A stretch of DNA of 64,000 bases, from positions 44,226 through 108,225 of the forward strand of contig JAFDKH010000020.1 of the NCBI GenBank assembly GCA_019307065.1, given 5' to 3'. Below are positions 51,310 through 58,423 of this stretch, one piece after another (within the stretch, counting starts at the first letter, position 1; the number at the start of each line of letters is the position of its first letter). Origin of the DNA: Deltaproteobacteria bacterium (GTDB lineage: Bacteria; Myxococcota; B64-G9). Position numbers and translations under genes: made by a program. Below the pieces are notes generated by a model. The model was not told the origin of the DNA, ran no database searches, and saw only the letters and a list, made by a program, of their open reading frames with translations.

Positions 51310-51347
51310 CCAAGCCGCTTATAAGAAAATCCCTGCCAAAGAACCCG

Positions 51348-51386
51348 CGAGACACATGAGACAGTTAGCTTGTCATAAATGAGACA
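51348..51386. promoter_or_regulatory. Three TGAGACA sites over the activator gene's own promoter
   Basis: CGAGACA (51348), TGAGACA (51357) and TGAGACA (51380) point the same way. The third lies between TTGTCA (51370) and TATTTC (51393), a weak sigma-70-like pair with a 17-bp gap. No -24/-12 box is found, so these sites probably give negative autoregulation. Confidence 0.55.
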
Positions 51387-51425
51387 ACATGCTATTTCTG
51401 CAGCTCATTTGGGAGGATTTGCATA

Positions 51426-53267
51426 TTGGGATCTAAACAGAAAGTGTTGTTCTTATGCGGCGGAAATGCGTGTCGCAGCCAAATGGCTGAGGGATTCTTG
51501 CGGTCGAAAAAAACCAAAGATTTGAGCGTGTTTAGCGCAGGAATTCGAGCTGATGGGCTTCACCCTCTGGCAGTCAAGGTTATGCACGAAGTCAATATTG
51601 ACATTTCAGGCCATACATCCAAATCAGTCGCCGACTTGGGACCCCAGAGTTTTGACCTGATAATCACGCTCTGCAACGAAGCTTCCGCCTACTGTAAAAA
51701 TTATGAGCCCGACAGTAAAGCCTCCGAAACGACGAGCCGCAGCACGGAAAAAATGCCGATCTTTGTCGGTATGCCAACTCATCTACACTGGGCGGTGCCA
51801 GATCCGGCCGAAGTTCAGGGCAACGACCAGGAAATTATTGAATCATTCCGCTCAACCCGTGACCAAATAAAAAACAAACTGGATAGCATGCTGGACCTCG
51901 AATATCTATCCAGCTTGACAAATCAACGCGCGCTGACAGAAAAGATATTGGACACCCTTGAGGACGGCCTGCTTCTGCACGACGAACATAGAAACATATT
52001 CCTCTTCAATTTCGCCGCCGAGAAAATCACGGGGTACAGCCGAGATGAGGTACTGGGCGCCAATTGTCATGAGATTTTTCAACCAGGTGGTTTGTGCGGT
52101 TCAAAGTGTCCGCTGATACATGGTGACTTTGAAAGCTATACCGGCTGTCAGTATGAAGTACCCTTCAGAACTAAAGACGGTGAGGATCGCCGTCTGATGA
52201 TCCGCTCAAATCCTGTGCAATTGCTTCAAGACGGTACTCGTGGTATTGCCGCCACTATCCGGGATGTCACCGAAGTAAATAAGCTACGCTTTCGAATGAA
52301 CGAAAAGCACAGTTTTCATGGCATGGTGGGCCATTCAAAAGCCATGCAGGACGTATTTCGGATTATCCGCCAGATCACCACCTCCGATTACCCTGTACTG
52401 ATCACCGGTGATAGCGGCACCGGCAAAGAACTGGTCGCTCACGCCATTCACAACGAAAGCCGCCGAAGCCAGGGGCCTTTCGTGCCGATCAACTGCGGGG
52501 CTTTGCCGGAGAACATCTTAGAAAGCGAACTCTTCGGACATGTCAGGGGGGCCTTTACCGGCGCTATTCGAGACAAGAAAGGCCGCTTCGAATTGGCCCA
52601 TAAAGGCACCATAATGCTGGACGAATTGGGAGAACTAAGCCTGGCCTTCCAGGTCAAGCTCCTGAGAGTACTCGAACAAAAAAGTTTCGAGCCGGTCGGC
52701 GGTGAGCGTACCATAAAAGTCGATGTTCGCGTGATCAGCGCCACAAACCAAGACTTGAAAAAAATGATATCCGCCGGAAAATTCCGCGACGATTTGTTTT
52801 ACAGGCTAAGTGTTGTGCCGATCCACTTGCCTCCCTTGAGAGAACGCAAGGAGGATCTGCCGCCGTTGGTCGAACTGATACTTAAGAACATTCGCAAAGA
52901 AAGCGCTAAAGAAATCAATAATGTATCAGGTGAGGTGCTTGACATGTTCCTGACCTATAATTGGCCGGGTAACATCCGCGAGCTGATCAACATCCTGCAG
53001 TTTGCATCGGTCAGATGCGACTCGAAACAGATTTCAGCCGAACATTTGCCGCCCGAAATCCGAAATCAAAAGTCGTTAACATCTGGTGCGCGTATATCTC
53101 AACCCGACGTCAGTGAATATAGGCCTCAACGACGAAAAAGACTCAGTCGCGAAATGGTCGCCCAGGCGCTAGAAGAGGCAGGCGGCAACAAAGTCAAGGC
53201 AGCCAAACTCTTAGGAGTTGGTCGGGCAACTTTGTATCGTTTCCTCGACAAACAGCCTGTCTCATAG
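51426..53267 (+). CDS. Sigma-54 activator with N-terminal ArsC-like domain and Cys-rich PAS domain
   Basis: The 613 residues start at a TTG behind GGGAGG. Residues 5-155 are a thioredoxin-coupled ArsC fold: P-loop Cys11-x5-Arg17, relay cysteines Cys83 and Cys90 with the spacing of pI258 ArsC, and the DP at 126-127. A PAS domain (about 168-285) has Cys214, Cys224, Cys228 and Cys241. The AAA+ domain has Walker A GDSGTGKE (328-335), GAFTGA (375-380) and Walker B IMLDE; a Fis-type helix-turn-helix ends the protein. I infer a thiol-redox or oxyanion sensor that opens sigma-54 promoters near TGAGACA sites. The stop codon overlaps such a site. Confidence 0.9.
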   Translation: MGSKQKVLFLCGGNACRSQMAEGFLRSKKTKDLSVFSAGIRADGLHPLAVKVMHEVNIDISGHTSKSVADLGPQSFDLIITLCNEASAYCKNYEPDSKASETTSRSTEKMPIFVGMPTHLHWAVPDPAEVQGNDQEIIESFRSTRDQIKNKLDSMLDLEYLSSLTNQRALTEKILDTLEDGLLLHDEHRNIFLFNFAAEKITGYSRDEVLGANCHEIFQPGGLCGSKCPLIHGDFESYTGCQYEVPFRTKDGEDRRLMIRSNPVQLLQDGTRGIAATIRDVTEVNKLRFRMNEKHSFHGMVGHSKAMQDVFRIIRQITTSDYPVLITGDSGTGKELVAHAIHNESRRSQGPFVPINCGALPENILESELFGHVRGAFTGAIRDKKGRFELAHKGTIMLDELGELSLAFQVKLLRVLEQKSFEPVGGERTIKVDVRVISATNQDLKKMISAGKFRDDLFYRLSVVPIHLPPLRERKEDLPPLVELILKNIRKESAKEINNVSGEVLDMFLTYNWPGNIRELINILQFASVRCDSKQISAEHLPPEIRNQKSLTSGARISQPDVSEYRPQRRKRLSREMVAQALEEAGGNKVKAAKLLGVGRATLYRFLDKQPVS

Positions 53268-53274
53268 TGTCTCG
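53258..53274. promoter_or_regulatory. TGTCTCA-N3-TGTCTCG activator site upstream of rubrerythrin operon
   Basis: The motif pair overlaps the stop of the activator gene and ends 83 bp before the -24/-12 box at 53357. The 18-base core CCTGTCTCATAGTGTCTC is repeated exactly at 55346-55363 with the same distance to its own promoter. Confidence 0.7.
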
Positions 53275-53356
53275 TCTGCGCCAATTTGTGTAGCTGGTAA
53301 TTTTCTATTTGTTCTCTAATCGTTGAAAACACTACATTTCTTATCGACTTCCTGAA

Positions 53357-53372
53357 TGGCACGCTCTTTGCG
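53357..53372 (+). promoter_or_regulatory. Sigma-54 promoter of the rubrerythrin-desulfoferrodoxin operon
   Basis: TGGCACGCTCTTTGCG matches all of TGGCACG and TTGC. Transcription starts near 53383, so an ATG at 53389 would have almost no leader while the TTG at 53419 fits. Confidence 0.85.
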
Positions 53373-53418
53373 AAGTTACAAATAAAATATGCTTGACTTG
53401 CCAAGAAAAGGTAATAGT

Positions 53419-53619
53419 TTGAAAGCTCTTAATGATAATTTAGTCAGAATTTTGAAGCTTACGCGAGAGATGTTGGCATTGTCGGATGAGGGGGATAGGG
53501 ATCGGGATGATTCGTCGTGTGGGATAATTTACGGCATCCTGAGAGACACCGGCTACAAGCTTCGAAAACTGGCCGAAGAGGAGTGCGACAAACACAAGAA
53601 ATTGGGCAAATGGAACTAG
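53419..53619 (+). CDS. Small hypothetical protein of the oxygen-defence operon
   Basis: The 66-residue charged helical protein has LKLTREMLALSDEGDRDRDDSSCGIIYGILRD, a pattern I recall from small conserved proteins of Deltaproteobacteria. The start is a TTG with AAGG upstream; an ATG at 53389 lies too close to the predicted transcription start. It leads the rubrerythrin operon. One Cys (SSCG) is notable. Function unknown. Confidence 0.6.
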   Translation: MKALNDNLVRILKLTREMLALSDEGDRDRDDSSCGIIYGILRDTGYKLRKLAEEECDKHKKLGKWN

Positions 53620-53656
53620 TGACATACATACAAACCAGAAAAAGGGAGACCTCAAA

Positions 53657-54232
53657 ATGCCAAGTGTAAAAGGAACTCAAACAGAAAAAAACCTGCTGAC
53701 TGCTTTTTCGGGTGAGTCTCAGGCCCGAAATCGATACACCTATTTCGCCAGTAAGGCAAAAAAAGACGGTTTTGTTCAAATTTCCAAGATCTTCGAAGAA
53801 ACCGCCAACCAGGAAAAAGAGCATGCCAAACGGCTTTTTAAGTATCTAGAGGGTGGTGAGTTAGAGATTACCGGTAGTTTTCCGGCCGGAGTAATCGGTC
53901 CTACTGTTGATAACTTAAAAGGATCGGCCGCCGGCGAGCATTACGAGCACACCGAGATGTATCCTCAGTTCGCCAAAGTAGCCCGTGATGAAGGTTTTGG
54001 CGAAATTGCCACAGTCTTCGAGTCCATCGCCGTAGCAGAGAAACAGCATGAAAAGCGCTACCTGGACCTGGCCGCCAACATTGAGGCCGATAGGGTGTTC
54101 AAGCGCCCAGAAAAAGTCGTTTGGCGCTGCCAAAACTGTGGTTACATCCTTGAAAGCAACTCTGCTCCCGAGAAATGTCCGGCCTGCGATCATCCCCAGG
54201 CTCATTTCGAATTGTTGGCAGAGAATTATTAG
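53657..54232 (+). CDS. rbr: Rubrerythrin
   Basis: The 191-residue peroxide reductase has the erythrin ligands in ENLLTAFSGESQARNRY, NQEKEHAKR, and AEKQHEKRY, and a C-terminal rubredoxin domain (CQNCGYIL and CPACDHP). It takes electrons from the rubredoxin encoded three genes on. GGGAGA precedes the ATG. It follows the small protein gene behind a sigma-54 promoter. Confidence 0.94.
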   Translation: MPSVKGTQTEKNLLTAFSGESQARNRYTYFASKAKKDGFVQISKIFEETANQEKEHAKRLFKYLEGGELEITGSFPAGVIGPTVDNLKGSAAGEHYEHTEMYPQFAKVARDEGFGEIATVFESIAVAEKQHEKRYLDLAANIEADRVFKRPEKVVWRCQNCGYILESNSAPEKCPACDHPQAHFELLAENY

Positions 54233-54258
54233 TCAAACAGAGACAAGGGAGCCCCGTC

Positions 54259-54714
54259 ATGGAAAATTTCAAATCTTTAGACGCATTGTACGACTTCGCA
54301 ATCGGTGAAGAGGAAGCAGCCGCAAAATTTTATCGCGAAATCGCCGGCAAATTGGATCGGGCCTGGATGCGCGAGACCTTCGAGCAGTTTGCCCGTGAAG
54401 AGGATGGACATAAGGCCAAGTTGCTCAAAATGAAGAGCGGCGACATTCCAGCCCTATCGCAAGAAAAAATCCTCGATCTTAAAATCGGCGATTACCTGGT
54501 CGATATCGAAACAAACGCCGATATGGACTACCAGGACGCCCTGATTGTGGCCATGAAGAAAGAAAAGGCCGCCTTCAAGATGTACACAACTCTGGCAGGC
54601 CTGGCTGATAATGAGCAAGCTAAGGAATTGCTCCTGTCATTGGCTCAGGAAGAAGCCAAGCACAAACTGCGCTTTGAGATCGAGTACGATGATGTAATTC
54701 TGAAAGAGAATTGA
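54259..54714 (+). CDS. Ferritin-like diiron protein
   Basis: The 151-residue protein starts at ATG 54259 with GGGAG upstream. The ligand helices are AIGEEEAAAKFY, EEDGHKAKL, MKKEKAAFKMY and EEAKHKLRFE, a rubrerythrin-like diiron site without rubredoxin. It sits between rubrerythrin and desulfoferrodoxin, so a role in peroxide or iron handling is likely. Confidence 0.82.
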   Translation: MENFKSLDALYDFAIGEEEAAAKFYREIAGKLDRAWMRETFEQFAREEDGHKAKLLKMKSGDIPALSQEKILDLKIGDYLVDIETNADMDYQDALIVAMKKEKAAFKMYTTLAGLADNEQAKELLLSLAQEEAKHKLRFEIEYDDVILKEN

Positions 54715-54744
54715 GAATAGTTCCATAAGGTACAGGAGAACAAG

Positions 54745-55119
54745 ATGACTGAAAAACTACAAATCTATAAATGTGAAATCTGTGGGAACATCGTCGAAAT
54801 GCTGCATGCCGGCCAGGGTGAACTGGTCTGCTGTGGTCAACCGATGAAGCTGTATACCGAGAACACAGTCGATGCAGCCAAAGAAAAACACGTGCCGCTC
54901 GTTGAAAAAACCGCCTCGGGCTACAAGGTAACCGTGGGCAGCGTCGAGCACCCCATGGAAGACAAACACTGGATCGAGTGGATCGAATTGATCGCCGGCG
55001 GCAAAGCCTATCGCCAGTTCCTGAATCCCGGGGACAAACCGCAGGCGGCTTTCGACGTCCAGGCGGACCAGATCACCGTTCGCGAGTACTGCAATCTGCA
55101 TGGATTGTGGAAAACCTGA
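54745..55119 (+). CDS. dfx: Desulfoferrodoxin (2Fe superoxide reductase)
   Basis: The 124 residues have centre I ligands Cys10, Cys13, Cys29 and Cys30 of the desulforedoxin domain and centre II ligands His49, His69, His75, Cys116 and His119, with the catalytic Glu47-Lys48 in EKHVP. It reduces superoxide to peroxide using rubredoxin, and the downstream gene encodes one. AGGAG precedes the ATG. Confidence 0.96.
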   Translation: MTEKLQIYKCEICGNIVEMLHAGQGELVCCGQPMKLYTENTVDAAKEKHVPLVEKTASGYKVTVGSVEHPMEDKHWIEWIELIAGGKAYRQFLNPGDKPQAAFDVQADQITVREYCNLHGLWKT

Positions 55120-55149
55120 TCTGGGCTTTCTTTAAAAGGAGAAACTGTC

Positions 55150-55311
55150 ATGAAAAAATATGTCTGCGATGTTTGCGGTTATGTCTACGATCCCGATGCT
55201 GGCGATCCCGATAATGGCGTAGCTGCCGGCACAGCCTTCGAAGACATTCCCAACGACTGGGTATGCCCAATGTGCGGTGCCGACAAGGATTCTTTTTCAC
55301 CCCAAGACTAA
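55150..55311 (+). CDS. rd: Rubredoxin
   Basis: The 53-residue iron protein has Cys6, Cys9, Cys39 and Cys42 in CDVCGY and CPMCGA, with the usual YVYDPDAGD and DWVCP stretches. It donates electrons to desulfoferrodoxin, rubrerythrin and flavodiiron protein. AAAGGAG precedes the ATG, 30 bases after desulfoferrodoxin. Confidence 0.95.
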   Translation: MKKYVCDVCGYVYDPDAGDPDNGVAAGTAFEDIPNDWVCPMCGADKDSFSPQD

Positions 55312-55347
55312 GTTACCTATTCTGTATCGTTCAACCGATAGCCAACC

Positions 55348-55364
55348 TGTCTCATAGTGTCTCA
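55348..55364. promoter_or_regulatory. TGTCTCA-N3-TGTCTCA activator site upstream of the fpg-fprA operon
   Basis: This direct repeat has a period of 10 bp and lies 83 bp before the -24/-12 box at 55447, the same arrangement as at 53258. A TATCG/CGATA hairpin between the rubredoxin stop and this site lacks a T run and is not called a terminator. Confidence 0.7.
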
Positions 55365-55446
55365 TCCTGGTTGAATGGCATATCCGAAACATTCCAATCC
55401 ACTCTTACCTGACTGAAAACACGTCCCTTTTCTCCCATCTTCTATA

Positions 55447-55462
55447 TGGCACACTCTTTGCT
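55447..55462 (+). promoter_or_regulatory. Sigma-54 promoter of the DVU0298-fpg-sulfite reductase-fprA operon
   Basis: TGGCACACTCTTTGCT is exact at TGGCAC and TTGCT with GG-N10-GC. The start should be near 55473, about 42 bases before the first ATG of the operon. Confidence 0.85.
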
Positions 55463-55514
55463 CTTTGTATGCTTAGCACTAGATTTCGTGAACACCTTGT
55501 ATATGGAGAAACCA

Positions 55515-55712
55515 ATGAAGGAAGTGCTCAAGCAGGAAATGCTAACCCGCATCGCCACGGCAATAGATCCCACCAAGATATCTATGATCCATGCTAGCAG
55601 ACTGCATAATCCCCATCCAAAGAGGCCTAGAGCCTCATCTAATCTCGCCAGGGCGATGCGGGAGCATTTCCACTTGAACAGTTGCTACAGGTTCAAGAGA
55701 ATAACGGACTAA
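55515..55712 (+). CDS. Small basic hypothetical protein
   Basis: The ATG at 55515 follows GGAG by 7 bases and opens 65 codons. The product is a basic, His- and Arg-rich peptide (HASRLHNPHPKRPRASSNLARAM). It could be a nucleic-acid-binding or regulatory peptide, but no family is recognised. It starts the fpg-fprA operon. Confidence 0.45.
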   Translation: MKEVLKQEMLTRIATAIDPTKISMIHASRLHNPHPKRPRASSNLARAMREHFHLNSCYRFKRITD

Positions 55713-55716
55713 CCCG

Positions 55717-56361
55717 ATGGGTACCAGCCGAAAAAAAGCCTTACAGATACTGCATGATCGCGACTTAGCCGCATTGCTGTCCTGGACCAGCAACACGCGC
55801 AGCTCACTGCGAACACTATTTTCGCTAAGCTATTCAGAAGATGATTTGATAGGCTGGCGGGCCATTGAAGGCATCGGCATAGCTGCCATGCAAATCGCAA
55901 AAAGCGATCTCGAGATGGTCAAGGACTTCTTGCGCCGGCTTTTCTGGCTGATGAACGACGAGTCCGGCGGTCTGAGCCGGCGAGCCCCCGAGGTCATCGG
56001 CGAGATTCTCTTCGGGCTGCCTTCTCTGATAAGTGAGTTTGGAATTCTTTTGTTTCACTTCACCAGGGAGGAACCCTTCGAGAGAGGGTCGTTTTCCGCC
56101 CTGGCCAGAATCTCATCCAGGGCACCGGAGCTGATCGAGGAAAACCGTGAAATCTTTCTTTCTGCTCTGGATGACCCCGATCCAGCCATCCGTGTTTATG
56201 CGCTGACGGCTCTCTCAACAGTCGAGACCGGTCTTGTTGCCCAACAAGTTGAAAAGTTGTTAAATGACCACGCGCTCGTAGCCACCTATGACTTCCCAAC
56301 TGGCAAGATAATTGAGACAACAGTCGCAGGGTTTGCCAAGCAACTGGCAACTATCAAATGA
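55717..56361 (+). CDS. DVU0298-like HEAT-repeat protein
   Basis: The 214 residues have WRAIEGIGIAAMQIA, RRLFWLMNDESGGLSRRAPEVIGEI and a helical-repeat tail, matching from memory the DVU0298 family of Desulfovibrio and relatives. HEAT-like repeats suggest protein binding. It begins 4 bases after the small basic gene. The role in the operon is unknown. Confidence 0.7.
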   Translation: MGTSRKKALQILHDRDLAALLSWTSNTRSSLRTLFSLSYSEDDLIGWRAIEGIGIAAMQIAKSDLEMVKDFLRRLFWLMNDESGGLSRRAPEVIGEILFGLPSLISEFGILLFHFTREEPFERGSFSALARISSRAPELIEENREIFLSALDDPDPAIRVYALTALSTVETGLVAQQVEKLLNDHALVATYDFPTGKIIETTVAGFAKQLATIK

Positions 56362-56370
56362 GGAACAGAC

Positions 56371-57177
56371 ATGCCCGAGCTACCTGAAGTCGAGACAACC
56401 GTGAGGACCTTCCGCCCCCTGGTCAAGGGTCGCCGCTTCGTTGGTTTCACCTCAAGCTGGCCCCGCCAGGTTATCCCATCGGCCCCCAAGGTAGACCGGG
56501 CTATAAGCGGTCGAAAAATCGTCAAACTCGAACGACGCGCCAAACAGATAATCTTTCACCTGGACGACGACAGCGGCCTGTTGATTCACTTGAAAATGAG
56601 CGGACGCCTGGACTGGCTGGCTAGCTCAGGTGATCGAGCCCGCCATGTCCGGGCTCGATTCCGTTTATCGGGCGGCGATACCCTGCTCTTTTGTGACGCA
56701 CGAAAGTTCGGGCGTATCAGACATGTCGCCGATCCTCAGGCTGCTCTGGCTCATTTGGGGCCCGAGCCGCTCGATCCGGCCTTCGACTCAAAGATCCTGG
56801 CTGAAATCCTGCACAGTCGAAAAAGGCGGATCAAACCCTTGCTGCTCGATCAAACCGTGATCGCCGGACTGGGCAACATTTACAGCGACGAGTCTCTTCA
56901 CCGGGCGAACATTCATCCCTTGAGTCTGTCAAACCGGCTGTGCTGGGACGAAATCAAACGCTTGCATCGTTCCATTCGCCAGGTGCTGCGTGAGGGCATC
57001 AAACGTTGTGGCACCTCATTCGACTGGGCCTATTTAGGCGGCCGCATGCAACATTATCTGAGAGTCTATCAGCGCGGCGGCAAAGCCTGCCTGGCTTGTG
57101 GTCGCCCAATAGAGGTCATTCGGGTTGGCCAGCGCTCGACTCATTTTTGCCCCAAGTGCCAGAAAATCTGCAAATAA
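56371..57177 (+). CDS. mutM: Formamidopyrimidine-DNA glycosylase
   Basis: The 268-residue Fpg enzyme cuts 8-oxoguanine from DNA. It keeps Pro2 and Glu3 (MPELPEVE), Lys58, LIHLKMSGR, the AGLGNIYSDE helix and a C-terminal C4 zinc finger (CLACGRPI and CPKC). Its presence in a redox-controlled operon gives DNA repair a direct tie to oxygen stress. Confidence 0.94.
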   Translation: MPELPEVETTVRTFRPLVKGRRFVGFTSSWPRQVIPSAPKVDRAISGRKIVKLERRAKQIIFHLDDDSGLLIHLKMSGRLDWLASSGDRARHVRARFRLSGGDTLLFCDARKFGRIRHVADPQAALAHLGPEPLDPAFDSKILAEILHSRKRRIKPLLLDQTVIAGLGNIYSDESLHRANIHPLSLSNRLCWDEIKRLHRSIRQVLREGIKRCGTSFDWAYLGGRMQHYLRVYQRGGKACLACGRPIEVIRVGQRSTHFCPKCQKICK

Positions 57178-57234
57178 GCGAGTAGTCTCTGATACTATGC
57201 CTTTGATGTGGTCAATATAGGGGAACAGAATATT

Positions 57235-57906
57235 ATGAACATCCAGGCTGATGATCCTAAAGGTGCGATTCTTCAAAGAGACAAAAAAACCTACGCCATT
57301 GTTCCGCGAATTCCGGTGGGCCTGGTAAGCCCGGACGATCTGGAGAGAATTGCCCAGGTTGCGCGGAAGTACGATATTCCGATTATCAAGATCGTTTCCG
57401 GGCTGAGGTTCGCCCTGGTAGGCATCAAGAAGGCGGACATCGATGCCGTCTGGAAAGATCTCGGCCTGGACGTCGGCAGGGCCAAAACCACCGAGCTCTG
57501 TTTGCACTACGTCCAAGCTTGCCCGGGTACGGCCGTTTGCAAATTCGGCGTCCAGGATTCTCTGGGGCTGGGCCTGCAGCTGGAAAAGATATTTGCGGAA
57601 ATGGAATTTACCGCCAAAGTCAAGATCGGCGTATCTGGCTGCCCGCTTTGCTGCAGCGAGAGCTTTGTCCGCGACATCGGCATGTTTGCCAAGAAAGCCG
57701 GTTGGACACTGATTGTCGGTGGAAGCTCCGCTCGGCGGCCCCGGATTGGCAACGTGCTGGCCGAGAACTTGTCCTCCGAAGAGGTCATCGGTCTGACCCG
57801 CAAAGTCTTAGACTACTACCAGAAAGAGGCCAAGAAAAAGGAACGCATGGCCCGCTTTGTCGACCGGATCGGAATTGACAATCTGAAAGAACTTATTCTC
57901 GCTTGA
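57235..57906 (+). CDS. Small assimilatory-type sulfite/nitrite reductase (siroheme protein)
   Basis: The 223 residues have the siroheme-4Fe4S signature ACPGTAVCKFG and GCPLCC, with one sulfite-reductase half-domain. This size matches the small low-spin sulfite reductases of Desulfovibrio-type anaerobes. It starts at ATG 57235 with GGGGA upstream. It may reduce sulfite or nitrite, or act as a redox carrier. Confidence 0.8.
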   Translation: MNIQADDPKGAILQRDKKTYAIVPRIPVGLVSPDDLERIAQVARKYDIPIIKIVSGLRFALVGIKKADIDAVWKDLGLDVGRAKTTELCLHYVQACPGTAVCKFGVQDSLGLGLQLEKIFAEMEFTAKVKIGVSGCPLCCSESFVRDIGMFAKKAGWTLIVGGSSARRPRIGNVLAENLSSEEVIGLTRKVLDYYQKEAKKKERMARFVDRIGIDNLKELILA

Positions 57907-57938
57907 TTTAATATTTCAGTTGTTTGAAGGAGGGAAAA

Positions 57939-58412
57939 ATGAGTGAAACAGATATCGCTAAAGTCTTGAAGAAGATCCCTTACCCGGTCTCGGTAGTTAC
58001 CGTGGGAACAGGTGGTGCGGAAAACGGGCTGACTATTTCCTGGCTGAGCCAGGTCTCGTTCGATCCGCCCTTGATAATGTTCGCGATCGACAAAAACCAT
58101 TACAGCAATCTTCCACTGGGCTCACAGAGCTTCGTGGTGAACTTGCTAAAGGATGACCAGAGTCACATTGCCGGTCATTTTGCCGGTCAGAGCATGGAGG
58201 GTGAAAACAAGATCGACAAGTTCCCTACCCGCGAAGCCGGTAGCGGCAGCCTGATTCTTACCGAAGCCCTGGCTTTTCTCGACTGCGAAGTTGAAAAAAC
58301 CATCGAGGCGGGAGGCCACACGTTGGTTATCGGTAAGATCATCGATGCCGGGGTGCTCAACGACGGTCAACCACTGACTAGCGCTTCCGGCATGCGTTAT
58401 CAGAAGAGCTAG
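57939..58412 (+). CDS. Flavin reductase-like FMN-binding protein
   Basis: The 157-residue protein starts at ATG 57939 behind AAGGAGGG. It has the split-barrel flavin-reductase fold with YPVSVVTVG, GLTISWLSQVSFDPPLI and FVVNLL. Members bind FMN and pass electrons to flavodiiron proteins or act as NADH:flavin oxidoreductases; the downstream gene is a flavodiiron protein. Confidence 0.85.
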   Translation: MSETDIAKVLKKIPYPVSVVTVGTGGAENGLTISWLSQVSFDPPLIMFAIDKNHYSNLPLGSQSFVVNLLKDDQSHIAGHFAGQSMEGENKIDKFPTREAGSGSLILTEALAFLDCEVEKTIEAGGHTLVIGKIIDAGVLNDGQPLTSASGMRYQKS

Positions 58413-58423
58413 CGGAGGAAGAT

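Noticed and set aside
55320-55342. TATCG/CGATA hairpin after rubredoxin as a terminator
   Set aside because: The stem is 5 bp with no T run; read-through to the next unit cannot be excluded, so no terminator is claimed.
56313-56319. TGAGACA near the end of the HEAT-repeat gene
   Set aside because: It is within coding sequence and the downstream fpg gene is a few bases away in the same operon without a sigma-54 box.
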